This document shows positions 1 to 8,547 of a stretch of DNA of 64,000 nucleotides, piece by piece. The notes under the pieces are model-generated. The model saw only the letters and a program-made list of their open reading frames with translations, was not told the origin of the DNA and searched no databases. Every line of letters starts with the position of its first letter. Position 1 is the stretch's first letter. The position numbers and the translations under genes are program-made. The DNA is from Deinococcus aquatilis DSM 23025 (GTDB lineage: Bacteria; Deinococcota; Deinococci; Deinococcales; Deinococcaceae). Where the stretch lies: the NCBI RefSeq assembly GCF_000378445.1, contig NZ_KB899696.1:1-64000 (forward strand). The letters are read 5' to 3'.

Positions 1-278
1 TTCTCTTGCTCGATCAGGCGGGCTGGCATACCAGCCAGAAACTCCAGGTGCCGCCGAATCTCTTCCTCTTGCCCTTTCCGGCGTATACGCCGGAACTATC
101 CCCCGCTGAACCCATGGTGACCAAGCTGAAGCTGCCCATCGCCAACCAGACGCTCAACACCCTTCAAGAGGTGGAGGATTTGATCGCCGCAGAGTGTGTC
201 CGGCTCCAGCACAACCCTCAGGAAGTTAAATCGCTGACCCTCTTCCCTTGGATCAAACATGTTTTGGACTCATTTTAA
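1..278 (+). pseudogene. IS630-type transposase, C-terminal part (cut by window start)
   Basis: The frame is open from base 3 and encodes the C-terminal end of a DDE transposase of the IS630/Tc1 group. LLDQAGWH carries the second catalytic Asp, and YTPELSPAEP carries the final Glu, in the spacing expected of this group. The N-terminal part, with the first Asp and the DNA-binding domain, lies outside the window, so I cannot tell whether the element is intact. No terminal inverted repeat could be assigned with confidence downstream. Confidence 0.75.
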
Positions 279-375
279 GCTCGTATCAATACCTCGGCCC
301 TGACGCCCACCGCATGCAAGACAGGCAACAACGCTCTTTGGGCTGAAATCTCAGTTTTTACAGCTCTGGTCAACA

Positions 376-417
376 AATAAGGAAGCGCCCCTCTGAACGA
401 GTGGACGCTTCCTTATT
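376..417. terminator. Bidirectional hairpin terminator
   Basis: Perfect 12-bp inverted repeat (AATAAGGAAGCG, 376-387; CGCTTCCTTATT, 406-417) around an 18-base loop. It ends at the stop codon of the minus-strand epimerase-like gene and separates it from the transposase remnant. The A/T-rich foot of the stem gives a U-rich end in either direction. Confidence 0.7.
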
Positions 418-1336
418 ACTCTGGACCGCTTACCCCGACGTTCCTGCGGCGCTGGAAGGCTTGCCGCACGATGTCAGGCAGATACTCGCGTAGGTGCAGC
501 ATGGGCAGGCCGAAAGTGCTGCGGGCAGGTTCATTGGGCGCGGTGTTTCCTTCCTTGAGCATGGCGTACTGGTCGGAGGTGATGGGCGGCTTGGGCAGAA
601 TCTGCATGGCAGGCACGGCCAGATTCATCAGGGCCAGTGGCACGGCCAGGATAGGTTTCTTTTTGCCCAGCGCTGCCAGTTCGAGTTCCAGCAGGGCACG
701 GAAGGTAAATTCATCGGGACCGGTGAGGGCGTAGGTCTGGCCTACACTGGCAGGCAAGTCCAGCGCACCCACGAAAGCCCGCGACACATCCTGCACACTG
801 ATGGGCCGGAAGGGAAACTGCCCGTTACCGATCTGGGGCACGATGGGCGCGGCGCTGACCAGCTCGCGCAGAACTCGGCCAAAGAAGTCGTCTCCGATAC
901 CGAAAATCAGGCTGGGTTGAAAAATGGTGAAGGCCGTGCCACTGGCCCTGACCAACGCCTCGGCCCGCGCCTTGGAACTGCTGTAGCGGCTGCTGCTGTC
1001 CTCACGTGCGCCGAGAGCGCTCATATGCACGTAACGTGCACCGCGTGGCAGGGCGGCCAGTACGTTGCGGGTGCCTTCCACATGCACGCGCTCAAAGGTC
1101 TGCGTACCCTGCTGCGTGATGATGCCCACCAGATGAATGACGGCGTCGGGGTTGGCCTGCCCCACGGCCCGCAGAACGCTGCCGGGATCGGATACATCCA
1201 GCGGCACACCCACTGCACCTGCGTTGCCCGCTGCGCCGCTGCGACTGCCCGCAAACACCTCGTGGCCCCGGTTCTGCAATTCTTTGACCACTGCTTTGCC
1301 CACGAATCCCGTTGCCCCTGTCACCAGTACCCTCAT
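416..1336 (-). CDS. NAD(P)-binding epimerase-like protein (NDUFA9/atypical SDR type)
   Basis: 306-residue atypical short-chain dehydrogenase. It opens directly with the Rossmann motif GATGFVG, followed by a conserved-looking HLVGI segment and a YxxxK-like YSSSKA around residue 120. Length and pattern fit the complex I NDUFA9-like/NmrA-like group, whose members bind NAD(P) and often lack a known substrate. Its start overlaps the stop of the upstream B12-dependent regulator by 4 bp (ATGA), so the two are co-translated, and light-regulated expression is possible. The substrate cannot be read from the sequence. Confidence 0.85.
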   Translation of the reverse strand: MRVLVTGATGFVGKAVVKELQNRGHEVFAGSRSGAAGNAGAVGVPLDVSDPGSVLRAVGQANPDAVIHLVGIITQQGTQTFERVHVEGTRNVLAALPRGARYVHMSALGAREDSSSRYSSSKARAEALVRASGTAFTIFQPSLIFGIGDDFFGRVLRELVSAAPIVPQIGNGQFPFRPISVQDVSRAFVGALDLPASVGQTYALTGPDEFTFRALLELELAALGKKKPILAVPLALMNLAVPAMQILPKPPITSDQYAMLKEGNTAPNEPARSTFGLPMLHLREYLPDIVRQAFQRRRNVGVSGPE

Positions 1337-2367
1337 GCTTTTTCCTCCGTCGTGTTGGTCTGGATCTGTCCTGCAAAAGATTCCTGAACTGAAGAGGTCG
1401 TCGGCTTCCCGCCTGCTCCAGACAGCCGCTCCAGAATGATCTGCGTGGCCTGCGCCGCATCTGACCCAGCATAGATGCCGCCCAGGGTCGCTGCCAGTTC
1501 GGGCCGGGCATTCAGCAACCCGCCGCCCAGAAACAGAGGCAATTCCAGAGCATTCAGGTCAGGCCACTGGCCCTGTGTGGCGTCCAGCGCCCAATCTCCG
1601 TTCATTGCCAGCAAAACGCCCTGCGCCCCGACCTGCCGCGCGAAAATGGCAAGGTCGCCCAGAGGTGTATTGGCCCCCAGATAGGTGACCCGCACCCCCC
1701 GGCGGCGCAGCACCAGCACCAGCATCATCAGCCCGAGTTCATGCTGCTCGCCAGGAGCGCAGGCGGCCACCAACAGCGGCCCAGTGGTGCTTTCTCCCTC
1801 GGAATCCAGCAGGGCCGTGATACGGGAGCGCAGGAAGGCGCTGGCATGATGCTCGTGCGCGATCGTAATTTCTCCGCGTGCCCACAGTTCTCCCACGCTG
1901 ACCAGTGCAGGAGACATGACGCCCATCAACACGTCTTCTACAGAGAGGTGCAGTTGCGCCTCGGCCAGAATGCGGCTTGCTGCAGCCATATCGGGAGCCA
2001 TCAGGGCACGCAGCAGCGCCCCCGACCAGGCCTCGCCCGCCCGTTCGCGCTCGGCGGGCGAGGTGGCCGGGTTGTCTGTGGGCTGACCCTCTCCGGGTAA
2101 AAAGCCGCGCACCGTCAGTTCGGCAGCGCGGCCAGCAGGCACACCATCTCGCAAAAAGGCCTGCATCACCTCTATACGGGCCAGGTCATGCGGAGAATAC
2201 AGGCGGTAACCGCTCTCGCTGCGGGCAGGCGACGGAAAGCCGTAACGCCGTTCCCACTGGCGCAATGTCACGGCAAGAACACCCGTGCGGGCCGAGACTT
2301 CAGAGGCGGTAAACATGGCCGTCGAGTCCTGTTCCGGCAAAATAGGTTGAGCGCCGGAATCGTTCAT
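1333..2367 (-). CDS. MerR-family regulator with B12-binding photoreceptor domain (CarH/LitR-like)
   Basis: 344 residues. An N-terminal MerR winged helix lies at about 18-85 ([10 protein letters not shown], then [14 protein letters not shown]). A four-helix B12-binding cap follows at about 110-195 and a Rossmann cobalamin domain at about 198-320. The cap carries W162-x9-E172-H173, the signature of adenosylcobalamin photoreceptors of the CarH class, and the Rossmann domain has E207-x-H209-x-x-G212, whose His would be the lower cobalt ligand. CarH-type proteins repress in the dark as B12-bound tetramers and release DNA in light, often controlling carotenoid and photoprotection genes. A good SD (AGGGAG) precedes the ATG. 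M18 is an alternative start. The overlapping downstream epimerase-like gene is the obvious co-regulated partner. Confidence 0.88.
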   Translation of the reverse strand: MNDSGAQPILPEQDSTAMFTASEVSARTGVLAVTLRQWERRYGFPSPARSESGYRLYSPHDLARIEVMQAFLRDGVPAGRAAELTVRGFLPGEGQPTDNPATSPAERERAGEAWSGALLRALMAPDMAAASRILAEAQLHLSVEDVLMGVMSPALVSVGELWARGEITIAHEHHASAFLRSRITALLDSEGESTTGPLLVAACAPGEQHELGLMMLVLVLRRRGVRVTYLGANTPLGDLAIFARQVGAQGVLLAMNGDWALDATQGQWPDLNALELPLFLGGGLLNARPELAATLGGIYAGSDAAQATQIILERLSGAGGKPTTSSVQESFAGQIQTNTTEEKA

Positions 2368-2460
2368 TGCTCCCTATCTTGACTGCTCAGCTGTCTCTTG
2401 ATGGTAAGCGATGCTGAGTTGAGCCGAATTCTGGGTTTGACCAAGTGGTTTGATAAGTGT

Positions 2461-2841
2461 CTACTTGTCGGTGCCGGGCAAAGGTTTGCTTCTCACGGGG
2501 CCGCCGTCTACACCGCCACTACGGGTGGTGCCGAGGCCGCCCTCCGCTGCTCCGCCCAGATCACTGTCGCCATCGTTGTTGGGCGTGCCCTGACGGTCCT
2601 CAAAATCGCTTCCGCCGAGGCGTCCATCATCGAAGCCCGGCTGATCGTTGGGATTGCGGCTGTCGTCGTCTACATCGGCCCGCAGAATGCTCTCTACCGC
2701 CATCTTGTCCTGCAAAAGTTCTCCTGTCGTGCCTTCATCGACGGGTTCGCCGCGGGTCTCGGCAGACTGGCGGGCTTCTCTGGACATGTCGTCGGTCTGG
2801 GCCTGTCGGTCGTTGGTCTGATCGTCGTCGCGCTGCGTCAT
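2461..2841 (-). CDS. Acidic, low-complexity hypothetical protein
   Basis: 126 residues, dominated by Asp, Gly, Gln and Glu with almost no aromatic residues. There is no signal peptide or membrane segment, so it is predicted intrinsically disordered and cytoplasmic. I prefer this frame to the hydrophobic open frame on the opposite strand because the composition looks like a real disordered protein, and the gene stands alone between two minus/plus units. No family is recognised. Desiccation-linked bacteria often carry small hydrophilic proteins, but nothing here proves that role. No strong SD is visible. Confidence 0.55.
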   Translation of the reverse strand: MTQRDDDQTNDRQAQTDDMSREARQSAETRGEPVDEGTTGELLQDKMAVESILRADVDDDSRNPNDQPGFDDGRLGGSDFEDRQGTPNNDGDSDLGGAAEGGLGTTRSGGVDGGPVRSKPLPGTDK

Positions 2842-3028
2842 GGATGCAGGCTAGTCCTGGCGTGTGGGTCGGCGCTGAGTGAGCCTTGATGAAATCTACT
2901 TGATGAATGTTCGGCTGGTCTCGGCTGGGCAAATTTCAGGCGGGCAACCTCCGGCTGTCCAGCACCCCTGGCCCCATAACGTGCCCCAACTCCTTCCGCG
3001 TTCCGTCTATACCCCGTAGACTGGCCGG

Positions 3029-4069
3029 ATGCGTTTACTGCTTGACCTCCACCCCGATGCTTACCCCCTTGAGGGCTTCCGAAAGCGGCAGCTGCTGGAG
3101 TGGGTGTTTGTTCAGGGCGCGGGCAGCTTTGAAGCCATGACCAACCTGCCCGCCGACCTCCGCGCAGAGCTGGCAGGCGAGTTCGCGCTCAACCCTTTCC
3201 GGGAAATAGAAACGGTTCGCAGCACCGACGGATCGGTCAAGTACCTGTTCACGCTGCACGACGGACGGCAGATGGAGGCGGTGTACATGCCTTATCTGGA
3301 TCGCCGCACGATCTGCGTGTCCACGATGGTGGGCTGCCCGGCCAAGTGCGCCTTCTGTGCCACGGGCGCGATGGGCTTTGGCCGCAACCTGACCCCCGGC
3401 GAAATCGTGGGGCAGGTGTTGGCCGTTGCAGGCGGCGAGGGCATCGCGCCCCGTGAGCTGCGAAATCTGGTGTTCATGGGCATGGGTGAACCGCTGCTGA
3501 ACTACGACCACACCATGCTGGCCGCCCGGATTTTGCTGCACCCACAGGCACTGGGCATGAGCAAACGCCGAGTCACCCTCAGCACGGTCGGGCTGCCCAA
3601 GGGCATTCGCCGCCTCGCCGCCGAGGATGATCTGGGTATCAAACTTGCCATCAGTCTGCACGCCCCCGACGAAGAAACCCGCCAGCGCATCATCCCCACC
3701 GGGCACCGCAACTCGATTGCCGAAATTATGGCCTCGGCGCGGGAATATCAGGCCGTGACCGGTCGGCGCGTTACCTTTGAATATTCCATGCTGCGCGGGG
3801 TCAACGACCAGTTGTGGCAGGCCCGCGAACTGGCCTCGCTGCTGCGCGGTCTGGTCAGCCACGTCAACCTGATCCCCATGAACCCCTGGGATGGATCCGG
3901 CTTCGAGAGCAGTACCGAAGAAGAGATTCAGGCGTTTTACGACGAGCTGGAGGCGCGTGGCGTGGACGTGAGCGTGCGCCGTTCGCGTGGCAAGGATGCG
4001 GGCGCGGCCTGCGGACAACTGGCCCTCAAGCGCCCCGACGCCGTCACCGGGAGTGTAGCAAGCATTTAA
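3029..4069 (+). CDS. rlmN: Dual-specificity 23S rRNA/tRNA adenine-C2 methyltransferase RlmN
   Basis: 346-residue radical SAM enzyme. The 4Fe-4S motif is C103-x3-C107-x2-C110 (CPAKCAFC), followed by the GEPLLNYD segment and the SLHAPD segment typical of RlmN/Cfr. The C-terminal Cys near residue 328 (GAACGQL) would be the methyl-carrying cysteine. RlmN methylates C2 of A2503 in 23S rRNA and A37 of some tRNAs. A TAGACT hexamer ends 6 nt before the ATG, suggesting a leaderless transcript. Transcription probably ends at the GC-rich hairpin just downstream. Confidence 0.95.
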   Translation: MRLLLDLHPDAYPLEGFRKRQLLEWVFVQGAGSFEAMTNLPADLRAELAGEFALNPFREIETVRSTDGSVKYLFTLHDGRQMEAVYMPYLDRRTICVSTMVGCPAKCAFCATGAMGFGRNLTPGEIVGQVLAVAGGEGIAPRELRNLVFMGMGEPLLNYDHTMLAARILLHPQALGMSKRRVTLSTVGLPKGIRRLAAEDDLGIKLAISLHAPDEETRQRIIPTGHRNSIAEIMASAREYQAVTGRRVTFEYSMLRGVNDQLWQARELASLLRGLVSHVNLIPMNPWDGSGFESSTEEEIQAFYDELEARGVDVSVRRSRGKDAGAACGQLALKRPDAVTGSVASI

Positions 4070-4095
4070 AGCCCGACAAAAATTCTGCTCTTACT

Positions 4096-4124
4096 GGCCG
4101 CCCATCTTCATGTAATGGGCGGCC
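4096..4124 (+). terminator. Hairpin after rlmN
   Basis: Perfect 10-bp inverted repeat GGCCGCCCAT (4096-4105) and ATGGGCGGCC (4115-4124) with a 9-base loop, 26 bp after the rlmN stop. There is no good T-tract, so termination strength is uncertain. Confidence 0.6.
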
Positions 4125-4345
4125 TTCACGCTATCAGGGGGGATTTCTCACGTCCCCGCACCGAGCTGTGAGAAACCCAGCGGCTTTCCCATCACGCTGC
4201 CCCGTCAGTCATGAGACAATTTGGTGCGCCCAGCGCAGTTCAGCCCACCTGGCTCCTTCAGGCACTGTACCCTTGAAAAAGTAAGGGTTTGGAAAGAACC
4301 CGATGATTAGGCTCAATTCGTTTCCGACTCTCAGGAGGCTCTTAA

Positions 4346-5974
4346 GTGACGCAATCCACTCGCCCGGCCTTGACATTGTTGCTGCTCGCCCTCACCTCGA
4401 GCGCGGCGGGGCAGACACTGATCGACACTTCGACCAGCATCGGCATTCAGAACACTCTCCAGCAGGGAAGCACGGGCAGCATCGGCTCAACCCTGAAAGC
4501 GGCACAGAATGTGGCCCAGACAGTGCAGACCGTACAGCAAGCTGAACAGGCTGCTGCCGTGCCTGCTGTGCCTGCACCCACGCCCTTTACAGCGGCCCAG
4601 ACCACTCAGCTTCTGGCGGCCCAGAGCCTTCTCAAAGAGAACAACTACCCGCAGGCCCGCGCCGGATTCGAGGCGCTGGTTGCTCAGAACTATGCCCAGC
4701 CAGAGCCTCATTTCGGCCTCGGGTTGGCATTGTTTGCACTGGGCGATTTCAAGGGGGCAAACTTCGAGTTTACGCAGTTGAGCCTGCTGGCCCCCGACCG
4801 CTTCGAGGGGCCGTATAACCTCGGTGTGATCGCCACCCGCGAACGCCGCTACGACGATGCTCTCAGGCTGTACGGCAGCGCGGCAACCCTGGCGCGTGGC
4901 CGCGTCTCTCTGACCGTGCAGCGGCAGGTGCTGGACGCCCTGGCTGCCGAGCAGACCCGCGCCGCTGCTTACGCTGCTCTGGTCACGACCCTCACCGAAA
5001 TCGCGGCGCTGGCCCCCGACGACGCTGCCGTGCAATTCCGGCTGGTACAGGCACAAACGCTGGCTGGACAGAGTGCACAGGCTTTGCCCGGAGCGTACGC
5101 TCTCATGCAGCGCGAACCGTCACGGGCCGACGTAGTGCTCCTGATTGCCGATATCTATGTGGCGCAGGGCCTGCCTGACCGCGCTATTCGGGAACTGGAC
5201 GCCGCCGCGCCGCGCATGGCAACGGGAGCAGACCGCGCCAGCCTGCTGCTGAGAAAGGCCAACCTGCTGAGTGCAGGCGGCGATACTCGCGGAGCAGTGG
5301 TGGCTGCCCAGGCTGCCGCCGATGCCGATGGCCGCTCGGCCTCTACATTCGCGGCATTGGGGACATTCCGGGTCGCCCGCAACGACCGCCCCGGCGCACT
5401 GACCGCGTACCTGAACGCGGTCAAACTGGCCCCCAAAAATGCCGCCTACCGCACCGATCTCGCCGCCGTACGCCTGACGCTGGGGCAAAATGCCCAGGCT
5501 TTTGCCGATGCTGTGGCCGCCATCAGACTCTTTCCTGAAGCCGCAACCCTGGCCCGTGCCCAGTACGTGCAGGGGATCGCCGCCTACCGTCAGGGGAACT
5601 TTGCCGATGCCCGCGCCGCCCTCAGGTCCAGTGCCCTGAAGGCCGCAAGTGCCGATACCTACTTCTGGCTGGGTCTGAGCCAGTACGCCCTCAAAGATTA
5701 CGTGGGCGCGGCAACAGCCCTGAGCGAAAGTGTGAAGCTGGAACCGAGCGTGAATGCCCGCCAGAATCTGGCCTCAGCACTCCTCGCCAGCGCCCGCTAC
5801 CCTGAAGCCGAAGCCATTTTGCGCGGCCTGGTCAGCGACAATCCCAAAAACGATGAGGGATGGTACCTGCTGGGCGTGACCCAGCGTGCCCAACGCCGCG
5901 AAAGTGAGGCGAGACAGGCCCTGAAGACGGCGGCCAACCTAGGCAACGTCCGTGCTGTGGCGGCCCTGAAATGA
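4346..5974 (+). CDS. Exported tetratricopeptide-repeat protein
   Basis: 542 residues. The start is GTG with a clear SD (AGGAGG) 7 nt upstream. An N-terminal Sec signal peptide (hydrophobic LTLLLLAL, cleavage near SAAGQ) is followed by a Q/T-rich segment and then multiple TPR-like helical pairs from about residue 90 to the C-terminus, with recurring FEALVAQN, PYNLGVIA and WYLLGVTQRA blocks. TPR proteins are scaffolds; here the likely place is the periplasm or envelope. The stop overlaps the next gene (SPOR protein) by 4 bp, which begins a five-gene coupled run. Confidence 0.85.
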   Translation: MTQSTRPALTLLLLALTSSAAGQTLIDTSTSIGIQNTLQQGSTGSIGSTLKAAQNVAQTVQTVQQAEQAAAVPAVPAPTPFTAAQTTQLLAAQSLLKENNYPQARAGFEALVAQNYAQPEPHFGLGLALFALGDFKGANFEFTQLSLLAPDRFEGPYNLGVIATRERRYDDALRLYGSAATLARGRVSLTVQRQVLDALAAEQTRAAAYAALVTTLTEIAALAPDDAAVQFRLVQAQTLAGQSAQALPGAYALMQREPSRADVVLLIADIYVAQGLPDRAIRELDAAAPRMATGADRASLLLRKANLLSAGGDTRGAVVAAQAAADADGRSASTFAALGTFRVARNDRPGALTAYLNAVKLAPKNAAYRTDLAAVRLTLGQNAQAFADAVAAIRLFPEAATLARAQYVQGIAAYRQGNFADARAALRSSALKAASADTYFWLGLSQYALKDYVGAATALSESVKLEPSVNARQNLASALLASARYPEAEAILRGLVSDNPKNDEGWYLLGVTQRAQRRESEARQALKTAANLGNVRAVAALK

Positions 5975-7176
5975 CCTCGCCGCAGACCAATGGCAGAGGC
6001 AACGGCAGCAAAAGCAGCGCCGCACGCTGGCCCGACCTTCTGATCGGCCTGCTGGTGCTGCTGCTGCTGGGCGGCTTCGGCTTCTTGCTGTTCGGGCAAC
6101 GTTCGGGCAATACCGGCACGACCGCCAACACGCCGTCCCCAACAACGCCAGCCGAATCCGTTCCAGCACCCGCAGAAACCGCCGAGATTCCCGCCGCGCC
6201 AGGCGCAGTAGTCACGCCTCCGGAAACCACGACTGCTGCACCCACCCAGACGCCCGCCGAGACTCCGGCAGAGATTGCTCCAGTAACCGGACAGACGCCT
6301 GAGCAGACACAGACTCCTGCCGTTCCTGAAACGGCTGCACCTGAAACAACCACGACGCCCGCTGCCACAGCACCCACAGCGGCGACCCCGGCCACTCCGG
6401 GTGCGGCGGCCACAGAAGCCACCACATCTCTGGGCGATATTCCGACCATCGTAGCCGCGCCTGTAGAAGCGGTGCCCACAGAAACGCCGACCACCGCAAC
6501 GCCCGCTGCGCCAGCAACCACTGATCCGGTGGCTCCCGCTGCCCGTACAGGCGGAGCGGTCGCCACCAGCGAAACGCGCACGCCCCTGCGTTCCGATTAC
6601 CGCATCAGCCTCGGCAGCTTTTCTTCAGAAGCTACCGCCACCAGCCGCACGGCAGGCGTGAGCGGCCTCGGCTACCGCGTGTATCCCATCGACCTCGGTT
6701 CCGAAGTGGTGGCCCAGATCGGCCCCTTTGCCGACGAAGCCACGGCGCGGCAGGCTCTGGCCGACATCGTGCGGGCGTACCCAGGGGCAATTCTGTACCC
6801 GCCCCGCAACCGCACTCTGACCGGAGGCTCGGGCAGTGGCACCAGCCCCACCTCCGGCAGCACCGCACCCAACACCGCCACGGAAAGCGCCGCACCCAAC
6901 GTCACGGCCCCTGCTGCCACTCCACCCGCCGCCACACCTGCGCCCCAGGCTGCCGCGCCCGATGGCCCGGTGTACCTGCAGGTGGGGGCATTCGACCGGG
7001 TAGAAGGCGCTCAGAATCTGGTGGGCACGCTGCGCGATCAGGGCTTCGCACCCACCGTAAATGCCCCCGAAGGCCGCAAGGTGACCGTGTTGGTCGGCCC
7101 TTTCAGCGGCGACGCCCTGATCCGTGCCGAAGAACGCCTGTCGAGCAGCGGCCTCGATTCCTTCCGGGTGCGCTGA
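5971..7176 (+). CDS. Membrane-anchored protein with two SPOR domains
   Basis: 401 residues. A short cytoplasmic N-terminus is followed by one membrane helix (about 26-47, LIGLLVLLLLGGFGFLLFG). A long Pro/Thr/Ala linker (about 48-205) then leads to two SPOR modules at about 208-280 (YRISLGSFSS...QIGPF) and 331-401 (YLQVGAF...VLVGPF). SPOR domains bind denuded glycan strands at division septa, so a role in cell division or wall remodelling is likely. It overlaps the upstream TPR gene by 4 bp and is followed closely by rex. The linker's low complexity is normal for this class. Confidence 0.9.
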   Translation: MTSPQTNGRGNGSKSSAARWPDLLIGLLVLLLLGGFGFLLFGQRSGNTGTTANTPSPTTPAESVPAPAETAEIPAAPGAVVTPPETTTAAPTQTPAETPAEIAPVTGQTPEQTQTPAVPETAAPETTTTPAATAPTAATPATPGAAATEATTSLGDIPTIVAAPVEAVPTETPTTATPAAPATTDPVAPAARTGGAVATSETRTPLRSDYRISLGSFSSEATATSRTAGVSGLGYRVYPIDLGSEVVAQIGPFADEATARQALADIVRAYPGAILYPPRNRTLTGGSGSGTSPTSGSTAPNTATESAAPNVTAPAATPPAATPAPQAAAPDGPVYLQVGAFDRVEGAQNLVGTLRDQGFAPTVNAPEGRKVTVLVGPFSGDALIRAEERLSSSGLDSFRVR

Positions 7177-7180
7177 AGCT

Positions 7181-7876
7181 ATGGCTGATATTCCCACCGC
7201 CGCCATCAGCCGCCTCGTGACCTACCTGCGAATTCTGGAGCAGTTGGAAACCCAGGATGTGAGCCGCACCAGCAGCAATGATCTGGCTGAACGCGCCCAG
7301 GTGAGTGCCTTTCAGGTTCGTAAAGACCTGGCCTATTTTGGGCGCTTCGGCACACGCGGCATGGGCTACACCGTGCCGATTCTGAAGCGCGAACTGGTGC
7401 GGGTGCTGGGTCTGAACCGTACCTGGAGCGTGGTCATCGTGGGTATGGGGCGGCTGGGGCAAGCGATTGCCAACTATCCGGGAGCCAGCGATTACCGCTT
7501 TCAGTACGTGGGGCTGTTTGACGTCAATCCCCAGATCGTGGGCCAGAACATCCGCGATTTGCGGGTACAGCACACCGAACAGTTGCCTGACTTCGTGAGT
7601 GCCACGCCCGTAGATATGGGTTTCCTGGCCGTTCCCCCCGACCGTGCCCAGGACGCTGCACAGGCGCTCGTAGATGCGGGCGTGCGCGGCATCCTGAATT
7701 TTGCTCCAGTCGTCATCCAACCACGCACCACCGAACGCGGCGGCGTCAGCGAACCCGGCGACGAGTGGCGCAACGTGACCATTGAAAACGTCGATTTTTT
7801 GGCAGGCATGAAGCGCCTCGCCTTTTACATCCTGAATCCCACCTTGAAAGCTGCCCTGACGGAGGACACCGAATGA
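7181..7876 (+). CDS. rex: Redox-sensing transcriptional repressor Rex
   Basis: 231 residues from the ATG at 7181, 4 nt after the stop of the SPOR gene; a longer frame upstream would overlap that gene. An N-terminal winged helix (residues about 5-75, containing QVRKDLAYFGRFGTRGMGY, the Rex DNA-recognition signature) is followed by a Rossmann domain with GMGRLGQA. Rex senses the NADH/NAD+ ratio and represses respiratory and fermentative genes when NADH is low. The setting, inside a run of envelope genes and overlapping the following lipoprotein gene by 4 bp, is unusual. Confidence 0.95.
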   Translation: MADIPTAAISRLVTYLRILEQLETQDVSRTSSNDLAERAQVSAFQVRKDLAYFGRFGTRGMGYTVPILKRELVRVLGLNRTWSVVIVGMGRLGQAIANYPGASDYRFQYVGLFDVNPQIVGQNIRDLRVQHTEQLPDFVSATPVDMGFLAVPPDRAQDAAQALVDAGVRGILNFAPVVIQPRTTERGGVSEPGDEWRNVTIENVDFLAGMKRLAFYILNPTLKAALTEDTE

Positions 7877-8547
7877 ATACACGTATGAACGCCCTGATGA
7901 ACAACCGATCTCTAGCAGCCCTGATTGCCCTGCCACTGCTTTTGGCCTCGTGCGGCAGCGTCACCGGGTCACAATTTTCTTCTCAGGCCAGCGTGTCTGG
8001 CGCACGGATTGACGTCACTATCGAGCGGGTGTACGACAAAACAAGCAAGCAGCTCAAGCGGATCGACAGCACCTTTGTCATGACCCAACCACAAGTCAGT
8101 TTTATTACGCGGGCAGGCAGCGTGGGCGGACGGATCGTCAGTGCCCAGATCACGGTGAACGATGAAAGCGGCAACCGGTACGCCGAGAACAGCGGGCAAT
8201 ATATACAGAACTTTGGTGACCGCCTGTGGCAAGGGTACGCCTGCAAAGCGACCGATGGCACGGTAAATACCGCCGTCGATCCTGAGACCTGTACCTTCGT
8301 CAACCGTGTGGAATACACCCGCCAGCAGACTTTCCCTAACGGCAGCAATGCAGGCACTGTGCAACTGCTCGCTCCACGTATTGGCGAAACAGCGACGGGC
8401 GACTGCATTGAGGGCCCCTGCCCAGCCAACCTCTCTATGAACATCACATTCAACATCGTGGACGATCTGGGCCGCAGTCAGACTCTGCCCGTCGTCAAAG
8501 CGCCTATTCCAGTTTTCCGTATTAGTGACACCGGAGTTGAAGAATGA
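7873..8547 (+). CDS. Putative lipoprotein, unknown function
   Basis: 224 residues. The signal sequence ends in a lipobox (LLASC, Cys about residue 27), so the mature protein is expected to be lipid-anchored outside the membrane. The mature part is beta-rich with conserved-looking Cys pairs (YACKATD, DPETCTF, GDCIEGPC). The start overlaps the rex stop and the stop overlaps the giant Ig-repeat gene, both by 4 bp, so it probably works with that protein. No family is recognised. Confidence 0.8.
   Translation: MNTRMNALMNNRSLAALIALPLLLASCGSVTGSQFSSQASVSGARIDVTIERVYDKTSKQLKRIDSTFVMTQPQVSFITRAGSVGGRIVSAQITVNDESGNRYAENSGQYIQNFGDRLWQGYACKATDGTVNTAVDPETCTFVNRVEYTRQQTFPNGSNAGTVQLLAPRIGETATGDCIEGPCPANLSMNITFNIVDDLGRSQTLPVVKAPIPVFRISDTGVEE

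Noticed and set aside
2398..2889. Open frame of 163 codons on the + strand opposite the acidic protein
   Set aside because: Hydrophobic/Val-rich pattern is what an antisense reading of Asp/Gly-rich codons gives; no SD or family.
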